Assembly: GCA_040954595.2 (NCBI GenBank)
Contig: CM082582.2
Coordinates: forward strand, 4,278,001 to 4,342,000
DNA: 64,000 nt
Reading direction: 5' to 3'
DNA from: Balanoglossus misakiensis
Taxonomy: Eukaryota; Hemichordata
Positions 1-13,090 of this stretch are shown piece by piece (the stretch's first letter is position 1; the number at the start of each line of letters is the position of its first letter). The notes under the pieces were generated by a model that searched no databases, was not told the origin of the DNA, and saw only the letters and a program-made list of their open reading frames with translations. The position numbers and the translations under genes were made by a program.

Positions 1-10
1 AACTTGATAG

Positions 11-1779
11 AGTAATGGTTTATTGGACTTGCTGGGAGACACGTCGTCTGTGACACCCACCATCATGCCGGAACCAAACAAGCCACAAAAGGACAGTGCT
101 GATTTGTTGGATCTGTTGGGAGACTTGGATTTCTCCAGCCCCAATGAAATGAATGCACAACCAATGTTACAACAGACACCTCAACAAGCCAACAGTCATA
201 ATATACCGGGTAGTCTGATGGAGAATGTACAGCAGCCATTTCAACAGACGCCAAACTTTCTGGGAGGACCTTTAGACAACATCACAAGTAAGTGATAGTC
301 GTAACAATTTACCTGCTTGGCCTTCATACACATTTGCTGAAAATCAACAATTTGGAGTTCATACATTTCAAGAGGATAAAGACACTTGTAAAATAGTAGA
401 GGTTAAAAACGAAAACGTTTCGGGTACAACCCCGAAGACTTTTTGGGTACTGATGAAGGTTTGTACCCGAAATGTCTTTGTTTTTATCCTCCACTATTTT
501 ACAAAAGTCTTTATCTCAACTGGTCGGTAAAAATTTTATTAGGATAATAATTGTCATGTACTCTGCTGTGGCAATGTTTATTTGTCAAAGGAAACTGACT
601 TTTGTGAGATACTTATGCAAGTATTCCCCTGTATTTATGATTTCACAGAAAGGTCAAAAGCAGTGACTTTGTCCTTTAAAAATTGGACCATTTCACATCA
701 CCTGTCACTAAACATGGCTGCAACATGGAATTGTCATTTCTTTTCTTTCTCTGCTACCAAGATACATATTTTTCCGATGATGGCCTTCTTACACTCCAAA
801 TGGTAAATGCAGTCATTTTATGTTAAATGTATATTCTATGCATTGTTCTGTTTCAGACAACAAGATTCCTTCGCTAGTTGCCTATGACAAAGCTGGACTC
901 AAAATAGACTTTGATTTTGAAAAAGATAGTAACCCAAGTGTAACAAACATCACGCTCAGTGCAACAAACTCAACTACGTTTCCAATGACAGACTTTGTAT
1001 TCCAAGCTGCTGTTCCTAAGGTAAGTTAATTATTAGTAATTATATTATACCAGTATATTGATGGTGTAAATCACGCTATTTGATTGGTCGAGACACGACA
1101 CGTGACCGTGATATATTAGCCATATACCACAGTCATATATCATAGTCAAAGAAAATGCCTTTTTAAAATGTTTTATGCAAAGTTTCAATATACTGGCATA
1201 ATATAATAGCAATAAAACACCCCAGTGCGTATATGTCGTGAACTGGTCAAAATCTCGTGGTATACCATGGCTGGGGGTGTTTTATTGCTTAATTAATCAT
1301 CTTACTGTGATGTTGAAGTATTTACTGCCAATACATGAAGATTGATGGAGTGTGGCATCAGTGTTTTGTTTCTCCGTATGTTACATCTGTTGTTGAATTG
1401 TAGTAATGGGATTGTACGACGTGTGTATAGACAGCCTAGCTGTGTATGTTCAAGTAATTTATATTTTTAATGAAATCTTTCTGTCTGTTATATGGACCAT
1501 GAGTCTGAGTATATAATAATAATCATCATCATCACGATTGCCCTTTAAAGTTGCCTGTTTCGTTGTTTGTTTTTCCAGACTTTCCAGCTTCAGTTACAGT
1601 TGCCGTCTGGTAACCTAGTGCCTCCAAACAACTCTGGTGCAATAACACAAGTCATTAAAGTAGCCAACCCGCAGAAGCAAACCTTGCGAATGAGGATAAA
1701 ATTGTCGTACACTTTCAACGGAATGACCGTCAGTGAACAAGGGGAGGTTGGCAATTTTCCACCAGCGGTTAGCCAATAG
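11..1779 (+). CDS. AP1G1: AP-1 complex subunit gamma (gamma-adaptin), 3' end
   Basis: Three terminal exons, 11–287, 857–1020 and 1579–1779 (stop TAG), joined with consistent phases; the rest of the gene lies left of the window. Gamma-adaptin is a large subunit of the AP-1 clathrin adaptor, which sorts cargo between the trans-Golgi network and endosomes. The first exon encodes the flexible hinge, with LLDLLGD-type clathrin-box repeats and Gln-rich sequence. The other two encode the gamma-ear (GAE) domain, recognisable from [35 protein letters not shown] and a terminal NFPP. The ear recruits accessory proteins. The hinge is short and Gln/Asn-rich compared with vertebrate proteins. AP1G1 and AP1G2 cannot be separated from this fragment, and an invertebrate probably has only one. 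The family call is very secure. Confidence 0.93.
1040..1291 (+). mobile_element. MITE-like element, family 1, copy 1 (inside an AP1G intron)
   Basis: AT-rich non-coding element in the intron between the last two AP1G exons. It begins with TTATATTATACCAGTATATTG and ends with a GGGTGTTTTATTGCT segment. The same sequence in reverse orientation makes up most of 31060–31402 (family 1, copy 2). Copy 2 carries a long perfect hairpin; here one hairpin arm is almost completely deleted, leaving about 14 bases of it beside the intact arm. There is no coding capacity, so this is a non-autonomous inverted-repeat element. Confidence 0.7.
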
Positions 1780-1930
1780 TTAATCCTGCAGCATTTGGGC
1801 CATAAGGGGGGAATGGATGTTGATTAGGGGGGAACGTGCTGTGGGTACTCGATGGATTAAATTGTTTGATGGCTTCACAAACATGTGTTCAGTGGCGTAA
1901 TTGTGTGCAGGTCCTTTCAGACACAATTGC

Positions 1931-1936
1931 AATAAA
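1931..1936 (+). promoter_or_regulatory. AATAAA polyadenylation signal of the gamma-adaptin gene
   Basis: A canonical AATAAA lies 152 bases past the AP1G stop codon. It would give a 3' UTR of about 170 nt. Confidence 0.55.
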
Positions 1937-1950
1937 GCTTTAATTTCCCA

Positions 1951-4663
1951 GCTCGCTCAAAGTCATGAAGAGTGGAGAATATAATGTTGTAACATCGACG
2001 TGATAATTGCAAGTGGTCTGTTCAGGTGATTTGCATCAGAGTTGATATTCCTAAAACTTTCTGCCAGAACAATATGGAGAAATTTGTCTGCTGTAACGTT
2101 TTGTTTAATTTTGACGTTTTGTTTGGATTGATTAAATTTAAATGAATCAAATGCATAATTACATATATTTATCTTTGAAATTTGCATGATGTTTCTCAAA
2201 ATCGACTGCTGGAATGACTCTGCGTTGGTTATTTTGCATGCTGGTAATCATCGCATTGGCCATTGTAGTACACAAACAAAGTTTCTCCATGTTGCTGGCA
2301 TTCCTTAGGATCGACCTTACAGTCACCAGCTTGAAGCTGACGTTCCTCGTACAGCAATATTTAATCCTTTCACCGTGATGGTTTGGTCCAAACCCATTGT
2401 TTTCTATTGTAAAATGGCATGAAGGGTGAAAAGGTTATAGACTGGTGAAACTTGGACTTGTGTTCGAGCCAAGAAGGGAAATTAAGTTTAGAGACCTCTA
2501 TGTATCAGGTGTTGATGTCGAAGCCATCAAACACTGTACCCCGATATTCAGATTAATGTGAAAAGTGTCTGTTGAATGCTACTTTTGGAGAAATGATGAA
2601 CAAGGAGAAAAAAAGCTTTCTCTTTGTCATGTAATGTAAATAGTTTTCAAAGTCATCATTTTTTGCATTATGTATGTGATCTGACTTGCATCAGATCTGG
2701 AATTCCCCCGATCAATTTCAACGCGTACAACATCACTTTCAAGACACTATTGGGATAATAGACACAAATTTTGGTTTGAACATAAACTCACAATTTATAG
2801 AAACTTGTCTTTTGTGTGATCTGTTGGGAAATTAAAAAAAAATTGATGAAATTACCATCACCAAAAAAAAAAAAACACATTGCAGTATGGTGGACACAAC
2901 ATACATCATTAATTATATGTGGAGGGGGGGGGGGACCACCAATTACTGCCACGAATGGATATTGATCAAGTTCATGACACAGTTTTACTGGTTACATCAA
3001 ACTCGTCATGAGCAACAGTGAAACAGAACATTTTTTTGTCAACGGGTACTAGTCTTACTGGCTTCAGATGAAACTTCAAACTTCAAAACAACTTTTTGCA
3101 ACTTCTTTAAGACATGTACCATGTAAAATAGTTATTGTGAACCAACTAGGGATGAAAAAATTGTTTTCAGATATTGTTGATCAGTGCTTAATTTTTTTTA
3201 GTTTTGTGTAGCTTTCAACCTGGCTTTGTGTATCCCATTGTAAAAGATCTATTTATCAGTGTACTATTATTGAATCTTCATGTAATTGCTGTATATAAGA
3301 ATAATTTCTTTCCTTGAGTAGTGAAGCTTGAAAGGAACCTTCATGTTTTATGTATGATCAACATGCATAGAAAAAAGAATACAGACAGATAAAATTACTA
3401 TAAACACCTGTCAGCATACAATGGGCTAGTTGATATGAAAGTGTTAGAAATATTCATAACATTTACCAAAAAGGGGTATGTGAAGAAACATTGATATTTT
3501 GAGTTGATAGCTTCTGGTACATACTGAGTATATATTGGGCAGAATTTGAAGTGTTATGTACACACATAATCAAAAACAGCAGCTCAGCTAACTACTCAGA
3601 AAGTGTTTGTTGAAATATGGACAACCTGTGTGAAAGAAATGTATCCAACAATTTATCTGATCAGCCTAGAGGCACTCCATGTTTTTTTTTACATTAGTAG
3701 AGCTAGGAGTATTTGGGTGTATAAGATGTAATGCCAAGTCGAATAATTCACTGCAGATGTATGATGTAATTTTGAGTGAGAAAGAGAAAATTATGAAACC
3801 ATATCACTGCTTCAATTTGAAGAAAATTAAAAACTGCCGGTCGATAGCCTAACAGATTTTGAGCCGTTTTCATATACATCGCCTGTGATTCACCAATTTG
3901 CCCATAGGATAACCGAATGCAACCCAGATATTGTGAACACTTCGAAGGAACGTGGTCTGTAATAAAAGTATAAGCCAATCATATTGTTTCTGTCCTTTGT
4001 GCATGTTTGTCTGTCTGTCTATCTGGTTGTTACATGTGTGGCTGCAATGTATGCATGTGTTTCAGTGTGATATGAAAATCAGACATGCAAGACAACTATT
4101 TATCGAAATCCCTCTATAATTTGATGGATCACTTGTATCACCAGTCCTGATTTGAATACAGGGACCAAATATGCCCCTTTCCAAGCATTTGGAAATGTTC
4201 ATTGTCTATGGATGACATATTAAATAATGAACACTGTGGAGTCCGTATAGAAGAACCATATTCAAGACTTTTATTAAAAATACCATCAACGTCTATGATA
4301 ATATGATAGAAGCTGAATAAGTTTTGTTGTCTGCCAGCTTTTTTTCTTCTTCTGCCTTTACCCTGACCTCGTATGCGCCCTCTTTTGGTGAACTCTTGCT
4401 GCCGTCTGACTTCGGTTAATTTTTGTTTGGACGTGCTTTTAAAAATTGTTTAACCTGGGGTATGTCATTCATTTTTCTCACTCTCCCTCATACCCCTCGC
4501 CCATAAAAGTAATGGTATTATACAACAGACAGTTCAAGGTCAATGTATAAGGTCAATCTGCGTTGCAGATCGACCATGGAACGCAGCGCCCTCTCTGGTT
4601 AAATAAAGAAAGGGAACAAGTTGTCCCATGTTGCTTTTCGAGGATCTTATAACGGAAATAACA
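1951..4663. other. Intergenic spacer between AP1G and E2F
   Basis: About 2.7 kb with no exon-like open frame supported by splice sites or recognisable protein. It holds an A-run near 2862, a G-run near 2924 and AT-rich unique-looking sequence. The last 300 bases presumably include the E2F promoter; I see no TATA box there. Confidence 0.6.
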
Positions 4664-7600
4664 ATGGCGGACGGTGTGCATTCAAGCAGGCATGAGAAAA
4701 GTCTGGGTTTGTTAACAACTAGATTTGTTTCCTTGCTCCAAGAAGCTAAAGATGGGGTACTAGATCTTAAAGTGGTGAGTGTGCCAATCTTCATTCATTT
4801 TCACGGTTTGCTCTTAACTTTCACCGGTCCTTGCCTTCGTGTGGTTAGCGTGGCGTGGGGGATGGCAATTTTAAATCGCCATGGAATATTGTCTGTGTTT
4901 AATTAAAACGCTGGCAGAGTCTGATTCGGTGTGTTCGTGGTCAACCTTGTCACAGAATCCTTCGTGATATGCGGTCTGACTAAAAACTAGTACTGCAAAG
5001 CTTGTAAGGGTACCGTAAACGAATAACGATTCACAAAGAACGTCACTTGTGAAACTTACAACATGTACGTGGCTTGTCTGGAATATGTTTAAATATCGAT
5101 CAGTACATTCCCATTGATTCTTGATGTCCAGTTGCAGAACCGTAGCTCGAGCTTTTGCCTGGACAATCCCAGCCAAAATCTCGAGCTAGGGTTTATGCAG
5201 CTGGTTGACCAACATGTAGCACCAGTTACAATCATTGCTGCTAGTCGACGTCTTGACCGTTGACCCACTTTACAAGTTTCACGTACAGTTGACAAGTTGT
5301 AAACAATTAGGTCGTTTATTCGTAATAAAATAAATGTGATCACCTTGTTTTGGAAAAGGAATTTGTATGTTGAATTTTGATTCGTAGAAATAAAACAAAT
5401 CCACATCCTTTCCATATTTAACTTGGCCAGCAGTCTAGACTTCACTGAATCAGAATGTGGTCATTCGTACTGAAGGCTTCTAATCTACTCAGCAGTATTT
5501 TTCATTCAATCAAACTATTCACAAGTCTTAGCTTCTGTTTCAATTTTATGAAGAATATATGCTTTACATTCTGACACCAATGTTACATGCAATTATTGTT
5601 TACCTTAACTCTGAGCTCCATTGAACCCGATTGTTTACCTCCAGTTGTGCATTTATTATCATGTTATTACAAAGTTATATGTTACAACATGTTTTAGTAC
5701 TGGTTGACTCGCATCTGTCAAAATTCATAGGCTATCAACCCTCTAACCTGAAACAAAAATAGTTATGCAGTGCTTCTGCTTGTTGTGAGTGACAATGTTT
5801 TTTCTCAAGGGAAAGTGTTTGTCGCTGCCCTGGTGGTACACCTGGCCTTTATTGCTGATCTTATTTTCATATGCAAATCAACTATTCATACATTATATAT
5901 TTATCAATTAATAACAGGAGTTCCATACATATACTCATGTTGACACTTGCATAGTTTGCTCGTAATTTTGTTTCCAAAATTACAAAAAGGAGCGTTATAA
6001 TAAATGGTCTCACTTTCAAAATTCCAACAGACTTTGCAACTTGCACATTCAGCCAGCTGTTCTCAAGATAGGATTAGTGAGTCTAATGTATTGTTGCATT
6101 TACAGATGAATGAACACTATTGATTGTGGCCTTTGGGAAACATGGCCCAGTCTGAGTTGTTTGACAACAGAAAAACTGAGACACTTGAATACAAAAGGGG
6201 CAGTTTTTGTGAAATTATATCAGTAACATTTCGCATAGATTTTATTGTACAATTTGGGATATTCCAGTTGAAAATCCACCCCTATACACGTAGTTAAAAT
6301 GTGTGTCAGACACACCCACGTCCATTGACTAAAGTCAAGAGTGAGAAGGGACAGCTGACTGCTGCAAACAGGTCAACCACTTGGCATATGTAAACCCTTA
6401 ATACTCTTAATTGTCCCATTGTCAATGTCATGGCTACCCTATTGTTAACCAGCAAACTGTTATAACAGAAAAGGTCTTAGGGGTTCAGTTTCCCCTCATA
6501 CATGTATTTCAAAAACAAATCAACTAATTTGATGACCAAATTTTAATCATTTGCCAAAAATGGTCCCACTACAATTGTATTATCATGTACATTTCAGGTG
6601 AAATAACTGCCTGTCTTGCGGGAAGTTGTATTTTTGCAGTTAATCCGGGTTTAATGCTCATTCAGCTAAAAACCAACATCAGCTAATAAACTGACCTTGT
6701 CAGGTGACAATCGCATACACTTGAACTAAATGTTAGCTGTCGCTGACTTTTTCATGAATCTCTCTGAAAATCAAGCAGGGCCATGCAAAATCCTGCGTAT
6801 TTCACACATTTCTGATCGTAAAAAAACATTTTGCATAATTCACTAGGCTAGCACTCACTCAAGCAACTAAATCAACCCAGGTATTTAATATTAATAATAG
6901 GGTTATTCACAAAATACGGCCCTGTATGGATGAGGGTTCACTGAGTCGAGGGACATACTGGATGAGCTGCGGGAATAACATTTATTCTGCATTAGTTGGA
7001 CAGGAATTTGAGGGGTGAAACCTTTGTCAGTGAAGTTCAGTTTGCATGCTACACAATACTGTAGCTATTAATTGGATTGAGTGCACCAGGTTTGAAATTC
7101 TGTTTATTGTCTGTTTTTCCCCCACAGGCTGCTGATCAATTGGCAGTTCGGCAGAAAAGGAGGATATATGATATAACGAATGTTCTTGAAGGCATTGGTC
7201 TCATAGAAAAGAAATCCAAGAATAGTATACAATGGAAGTAAGTTGACAATTCAAAGGTTCATTCGGTTGGCAGTACGGTGGACCCTGTGTTATTTTTATA
7301 TCTTAATTTAACTAATTTTGTTGTTCCCCCTCTGGTTGTATCGATTGCACATAATAATCTTTATTGGTCCATTGCACCTATGTTCATTCTTGATCATTCA
7401 CACACTTCGGAACACACAACGGTTGAAAATTTACTTCCTCAACACAAAATAATTGGTTTTCTGTCAGTTGCTCGCTTCAGGTCAGCATTGAAATCACATA
7501 ATATGGTGAAAAAATGCACATTTTGGAAGCCATTTCTTTCAGACCGCCTAGGTTTCTCATTCTTGGTCTGGTACAGATGACAGGCTAATGCTGGCAGAAC

Positions 7601-9554
7601 TTGTTGTTTCATTTGTTGAGCTTATTTGACAATCTGAGATGGTCCCTAAGTTGAATTATTTTTATCATTTTCTTATTTCTTCACTCCAGAGGGGCTGGTC
7701 CAGGCTGTAACACAAAAGAAATTTCTGACAAACTAGCCGTTTTGAAGAGGGAACTTAATGACCTTGATGCCAGGGAAGCAGAACTCGATCAACAAAGACT
7801 ATGGGTACAGCAGAGTATAAAAAATGTCACAGATGATCAAGAAAACCATAGATATCCTTTTATAAACAGGGTCTGCCAGATTGTATGAGTTAAGGACACA
7901 ACCCCAGGACTCATCTACACCATTGAAACATCCTTAATTTTGGGATGCGGATTTTGCATAAAGGACGTTTTGTGCACAGACGGGCTTGCTTCAGAAATTG
8001 GTGCAGTGGGTCTGGGTTTGACTTTAATGTAAAATACAAGTTGATTATGTCTGTCTTCATCAAGTTTTGGTGCGAGTTTGGAGTAAGTTCTTTTTTAAAG
8101 ACATGATTTCGCTTTCATTGGAAACACAGTTCCTTGACAGTCTTTACAGTAGCGTATGTCACACATGAGGACATCTGCAGGTGTTTCCGTGGCGATACAT
8201 TGTTAGCTGTACAAGCCCCATCGGGGACACAACTAGAAGTTCCAGTTCCAGAGCTGGTAATTGACATCAAACACAATCAGATTTTCTATCTCAAATGATC
8301 ATGGCAGTGTAAAGAGTTTTGGCTGATATCATTTAATTGCTATGCAGTCGGCCTTGCAAGTTAATGTCTCTTGTTTTCAAAGTCATGAAACTGGACAAAT
8401 GTAGTCGTGATTTCAACAATAGGGTTGTGATTGGCAATCACGCCAACGTTTTTCAGTATTTTAACTTCCATAAGTATTTTAAGTATCTCAGTAATGTAAT
8501 TTCTATCAGTAAATAACTTAAAGTTGACTGTATTTCTTTACTAGGGTACCAACCAACAGAAGAGATATCAGATTCACCTTAAGAGCTACAATGGGCCCAT
8601 ATATGTCCTCCTTGTCAACAAAGACACAACAAGTAATAGTCCAGTGGTAGTACCAGTACCACCGCCGAACCTCAACCAAACTCCAGCTGCCAACCAGGGA
8701 CTGCCAACCGCAAAGACGGATACTTCAACACCAAACGCATCTGTGCCACTTGCCAGCAAACTAGTCCCAGCCACCGTTGTGGAAAGCAGTCTAGCATCAT
8801 CGGTTGCGACAGCAATTCCAGAAACTCTGAAGAAGTTAGAAATCTCATCTTCCTCAGGTGAGTCTGTTGATCATGTTCATTTGGACTGAAAAATAGTTTG
8901 AAATTTATAGGCAGTTACCAGAGAATGATACTTGTTATTGTTTTGAGTGCTTATTTGCATCATGTCAATGTAACGACATACGAACACTGACTGATTGCTT
9001 CTAGGTGGTGGTGTGGATGGTCTGAATGATGTTCCAAGTGACATTTTGTTTGATCCTTCCAAAGATGCAACTATGGATGGAGAATTCATTGATGAACTCA
9101 TCTCATCAGAAAGTAAGTCACTTGATCTCTCAATGTGGCCCATATCTGTTCTTTTATCTCTTTCTGAATTGGCCTTGTGAAAAGAAAGTCTGAACACTTT
9201 GGCCTTGCAAATCTGAACAACTTTAGGCTAAGGGGACAAAATGATTATGTTTCATGTGTGAAAGCTTTCTCTTTGACAAGCTCTCCATCAACACAGCCTG
9301 CAGTTACAATGTAACCTTTTAAAATGTGTACTTTTTGGCTCTTGTGCACAGATTTCAATTTATAGACTAAGATATACCACTCATTCTGGAGAAAACCATC
9401 AATGCGAAAGATGAGGATTTGATTTTGTTTCTTGTTCTTTTCAGTGTTTGCGCCGTTACTGCGGTTATCTCCACCCCCGGGAGACCATGACTACTACTTC
9501 AATTTAGACGATAGTGAGGGAGTGTGTGATCTCTTTGATGTACCTACACTGTGA
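4664..9554 (+). CDS. E2F4/5: E2F4/5-type transcription factor
   Basis: Seven coding exons, 4664–4774, 7128–7237, 7690–7851, 8148–8256, 8545–8857, 9005–9112 and 9445–9554, total 1023 nt (340 residues), all in phase. E2F4/5 proteins bind TTTSSCGC sites with a DP partner and, with p107/p130, repress cell-cycle genes; in many animals they also serve multiciliogenesis. The start was chosen at MADG because [19 protein letters not shown] follows directly, as in the vertebrate proteins. Next come [19 protein letters not shown] (winged-helix DNA-binding domain, residues about 10–75), a coiled-coil dimerisation part (about 80–120), the marked box ([20 protein letters not shown] onward), a Pro/Ser/Thr-rich linker, and the pocket-protein-binding tail [19 protein letters not shown]. 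The length matches E2F5 (about 345). There is no cyclin-A-binding N-terminal extension, which separates it from E2F1–3. The intron after exon 3 is AT–AC. Confidence 0.95.
4775..7127 (+). other. First intron of the E2F gene
   Basis: A 2.35-kb intron, the longest in the gene, with GT and AG ends. No recognisable coding, RNA or repeat feature was seen; it is AT-rich. Confidence 0.6.
7852..8147 (+). other. U12-type AT–AC intron in E2F4/5
   Basis: The intron opens with ATATCCTTTT, an exact match to the minor-spliceosome 5' splice-site consensus. It has TTCCTTGAC at 8130–8138, close to the U12 branch-site consensus TTCCTTRAY, and ends in AC at 8146–8147, 10 bases past the branch adenosine. Only these boundaries keep the frame through [12 protein letters not shown] at the start of the marked box; no GT donor near the end of exon 3 does so. 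Confidence 0.88.
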
Positions 9555-10015
9555 GCAGATCAACATGAGACCTGGTTATCCGAAGTCAGTGTATTCACAG
9601 GAGTATATTGATACAGCAAGTTTGTGGAATGTGTCTGAACTGACAGGTTGGACAGTGGTTTCCTGTGCAAGTGCTGGATTAGACAAAAACCTACAGAAGC
9701 TAGCACCTCTGCAAATACAGGATGGAATATGGCCAACAAATGTTCCCACATCCTGATTGTTGCGTCAACTGTAACAAGTTGAAGGGTGCTTCTTTTCGGC
9801 GAGAATTGATACGACAGCTACAGAAGACTTTGCATTTGTAAATAGAATATGTTGTAGATTATACCGAAGTTTTTTCTATCGGCAGTCATCAGCTTTGGGT
9901 GGTATTTTGGATGTGTTTGTTTCATTAACAGAGTTTGGTGTTTATAGTGTTTATTTTGTGGTACCCTGCAAGATCTAGCATCCTAACACTGCCCATAACA
10001 CGTAAGTTGGCAATT

Positions 10016-10173
10016 TACTGTAAAACGAGAAATTTTCGCAAACGAGAATTTTTTGCGAACTACGCGAGAGCCCCCAAAACGCGAAAATAAAAAAGACACA
10101 TAAAAATGTTTTTCGGAGGTAATGATGCAGTGAATTACGAGAACGCGAAAATTAATAGCCGTGTTTGACAGTA
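10016..10173. mobile_element. MITE-like element with TACTGTMAAAC ends
   Basis: A 158-bp segment starting TACTGTAAAACG and ending with the inverted counterpart GTTTGACAGTA, so the terminal inverted repeats are imperfect. The interior is rich in GCGAAAATT-type palindromic words. No open frame. Confidence 0.55.
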
Positions 10174-10924
10174 TCTTATGATTGTGTGTCATGCTGTGTG
10201 TCCAGTTTTATGGACAACACAGAACATTCCTGTAAGAAATTGGCTTGCGTGGAACTGGAAATATTGAGTTGTTCCGAACAAAGAGCATGCAGGAACTGGA
10301 TGATACAAATAGCTCTGAATCTCTGGAAATCATGTTGTCATATACTTCATATGTTATGTACAGTAGTTTATATTTTCATGTCATGTGGTTTTCGTGATTT
10401 CAGCTTCTCATGATATAGTGAGGCACAACATTTTATAATGTCATTCGTAACGGCACTTTGTAATTTATGAATGACACTTACATATATTCCTTGTATAAAT
10501 ATTAACATTCCAATCAACTGATACCAAGAGTTGGTCCCATAAAAAGCATTGTACATGTGCATGCACAAATAGGTCCATTTTCAGGTAAATTGTTCTTAAA
10601 TTTCACATCCTTGTTGGGTGCTGCACTAATGTACCCGCGAATACTTTGCTGGATTTTTGTAATAGTGTCCCGAACTTCATGCAATGTATGGCCTTAGTTA
10701 CTTTGATTTATGTTTGTTGGGAAAGGTTTTGTACATATATATATATATAGTATACATGTATACTGAGTATAATTGTGTGTGTGTGTGTGCGTGCGTGTGT
10801 GTTATTCAAGGTTGTGTGAATGGCAACGGTATATTTGCTTTTATTAAGAATTAGCAGGGTGTGGCTCTTACATGCAATGCATATGAAATGTGCTGCTTTG
10901 TTTGAGTCCTCATAAACTCAATCA

Positions 10925-11116
10925 TTAAAGGTATACAGTCACCTCCAATTTACATATGCCCATATATAGCTGAAATGGCGTATTTGTGCGTTCTAAGGAA
11001 CATATGGTGGCGCTCTTTTTTTGCGTGTGCCACCCACTGAAAATCTGTGATTGGCTAGATCTCTATTTGCCGTGGTAACTATAGATAATTTTCCATGGGT
11101 GACTGTATACCTTTAA
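10925..11116. mobile_element. MITE family 2, copy 1
   Basis: A 192-bp element with 19-bp perfect terminal inverted repeats, TTAAAGGTATACAGTCACC at the left and its complement at the right, so TTAA forms both edges. A second copy in opposite orientation sits at 50778–50982 inside an arylsulfatase intron. It is non-coding; the TTAA edges suggest piggyBac-like target choice, which is inference. Confidence 0.75.
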
Positions 11117-12797
11117 AGTAGTAGAAACACATTGACTTGCCAACGTTTGATTAGACAGCATAGAATGATTGTCTGCCTTTACTCAGGCCTTGGAGTTTCC
11201 CTAGGAAGATGAAATTCCCTCAAGACGACACTTGTATGTTGTTATCCTCATGTCCAATCAATATGTGGGGTTTCAAGAACACAAGACTCAGTTGTGTGTT
11301 CTGATTAAAGGTGATCATTTTTATGACTTTTCTGTAATTCATGAGTTCCGAGTTCTTTATGATGAAGAAAGTTTGTACGACTTTTGCCACTTGGTGGCGT
11401 TCTCAATGGGATCAGGCCACTTTCGGTCATGAATGTGTCAATATTAATATTGCGGTATCATCCACCAAGCAAGTTCCTGAACTTAGAAAAATTGTTCGTA
11501 AAGAGAAATAACAGTACAGTAATCCAGGTTGGCATGAACAAGGGTGGGGGAAGATATAGGCCCCGTCTAGATAAAACACTGAAGTGGTTAATTTCAGTAA
11601 CTTGGAACTCACGAATTGACATGCCATTTATGGATACTTTGTGAAAGTATTGAACTGTAAACTCTACTTGGGCGATCTACAGAATGTGACTGTGTTGTTA
11701 CAACTGAAAGCTGATTTGTTGAAAATGTCATCTGCTGATATCCTTTGAATCATATTACAAGAACTACTCAACAATTTTTGACCAATTTAAATTTGTTCAA
11801 CACTCTGGGGTGAAATCTTCAGTCTGTCGTCATGGCTTTTTCAAAATTGGCAAAGTCATTCCACAAATATATAATCTGTTGAAACGTGGAATTTTGTTCT
11901 GCCCTTTATAAGGCATACTGCCACTGAAGGCCTGTTAGCTCTCTTTGCTGTTGCATGGTGTCGTATTTCAGAGAGTTGTGTTTCAGAATTGCCCTGCTGT
12001 GTATATCAATCTGTGCTATGTACAAAGTGTTTAAAAGCAAGGCTCACCTGAAGGTATATTTATGAAATATACTGTGTTTCTGTTAACATTTTTCATTAAA
12101 ATCTGTACAGTAGAAAAAAAAAGAGAAAAAAATGTATGTACCAATCTATTAGTTTTGTACTCCGAAATTAGTCACTTTCTGTTTGAAGAAATATTCATTA
12201 ATCACGGTGACAAATAAACTTTGTATTCAGAAGAAATATTACATTTTGTGGGATTGATTATGTTAAGAAATACTGAGATAGAAGTGTACAAAAGTGCCCT
12301 GGCTGTGAAATTCTGGTATCAAAATAACACCGAACAATGCTAGCGATATGAGTTTCAAGGTGATGACATCCGCCATCCTGGCACAGGTTTAAAGTTCATT
12401 TCTTATGTTACAAGTCATAAAATAACTCAATTTAAGGAGACTGTGGTCGAGCCAACAACCTGACAGCTGTGCGAGAGGATGATGCGTCTTTAATATTGGA
12501 ATATGAATTGGCCACAGAAGTATCACAGCACCATATTGTTCCTTGGTCTAAAATAAGAAACTAGTAATAAAAATCAGAGATATATTCATGAAAAAGCGAA
12601 AACTGTTGCACCAATATGTTGAACAGAATAAAAAGTGTCCAATGTATTTTCGTACGTAGTTGTCTTTGCATCCTTTTACGTCATTGGTATCTTCAGTTTT
12701 TTATTTTGGCCATTTTTTTAAGTTCCACTAAATCCCTTCTCTCCCAGGCCTGGGTTCCCGGCCCCTCCCTGGCCCTGCAGCACAGCACGCGCACGGG

Positions 12798-12811
12798 GTT
12801 GCCTAGGCAAC
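12798..12811. promoter_or_regulatory. Palindromic X-box (RFX-type binding site)
   Basis: GTTGCCTAGGCAAC is a perfect palindrome. It fits the X-box consensus GTNRCC(0–3N)RGYAAC with a 2-base spacer. It lies 279 bp upstream of the polycystin-1-like start codon, in a GC-richer stretch that looks like a promoter. RFX factors drive ciliary genes through such sites, and polycystins act on cilia. Binding itself is inferred. Confidence 0.65.
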
Positions 12812-13090
12812 AGTTTGCGTTACCCATCGGTCCCTCTGACAGTTCAGCTGAGCTGGTCGTCGCGTCGGTCATATGGATGTTGTGATAGTTCTGACACAGA
12901 CGGCAAATGGGAGTCGATTATGCGGCCTGTTGGATGAAACGAGGAGACTCAGTCGTAGACAGTACAACAAGAAATCAACACAACCAACGTACGTTAGCGA
13001 GAAATAGTTCGACGGGAAGCTAATAATGGCTCACTAGTACAGTACAGTACACTACCGAGTTTGTTGACGACGACAGCTACTACAGCTGGC

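Larger units (their letters stand above)
9555..12797. other. 3' flank of E2F and intergenic spacer
   Basis: About 3.2 kb without supported exons; the proximal part is probably E2F 3' UTR. It holds two short inverted-repeat elements (listed separately), a TA then GT/GC dinucleotide stretch at about 10734–10803, and an AATAAA at 12213–12218. Confidence 0.55.

Noticed and set aside
10734-10803. TA/GT dinucleotide stretch considered as a regulatory element
   Set aside because: An ordinary simple repeat with no motif that supports a function.
12616-12885. Open frame upstream of the polycystin gene
   Set aside because: No recognisable protein. It overlaps the promoter-like region and the X-box, and has no splice evidence linking it to exon 1.
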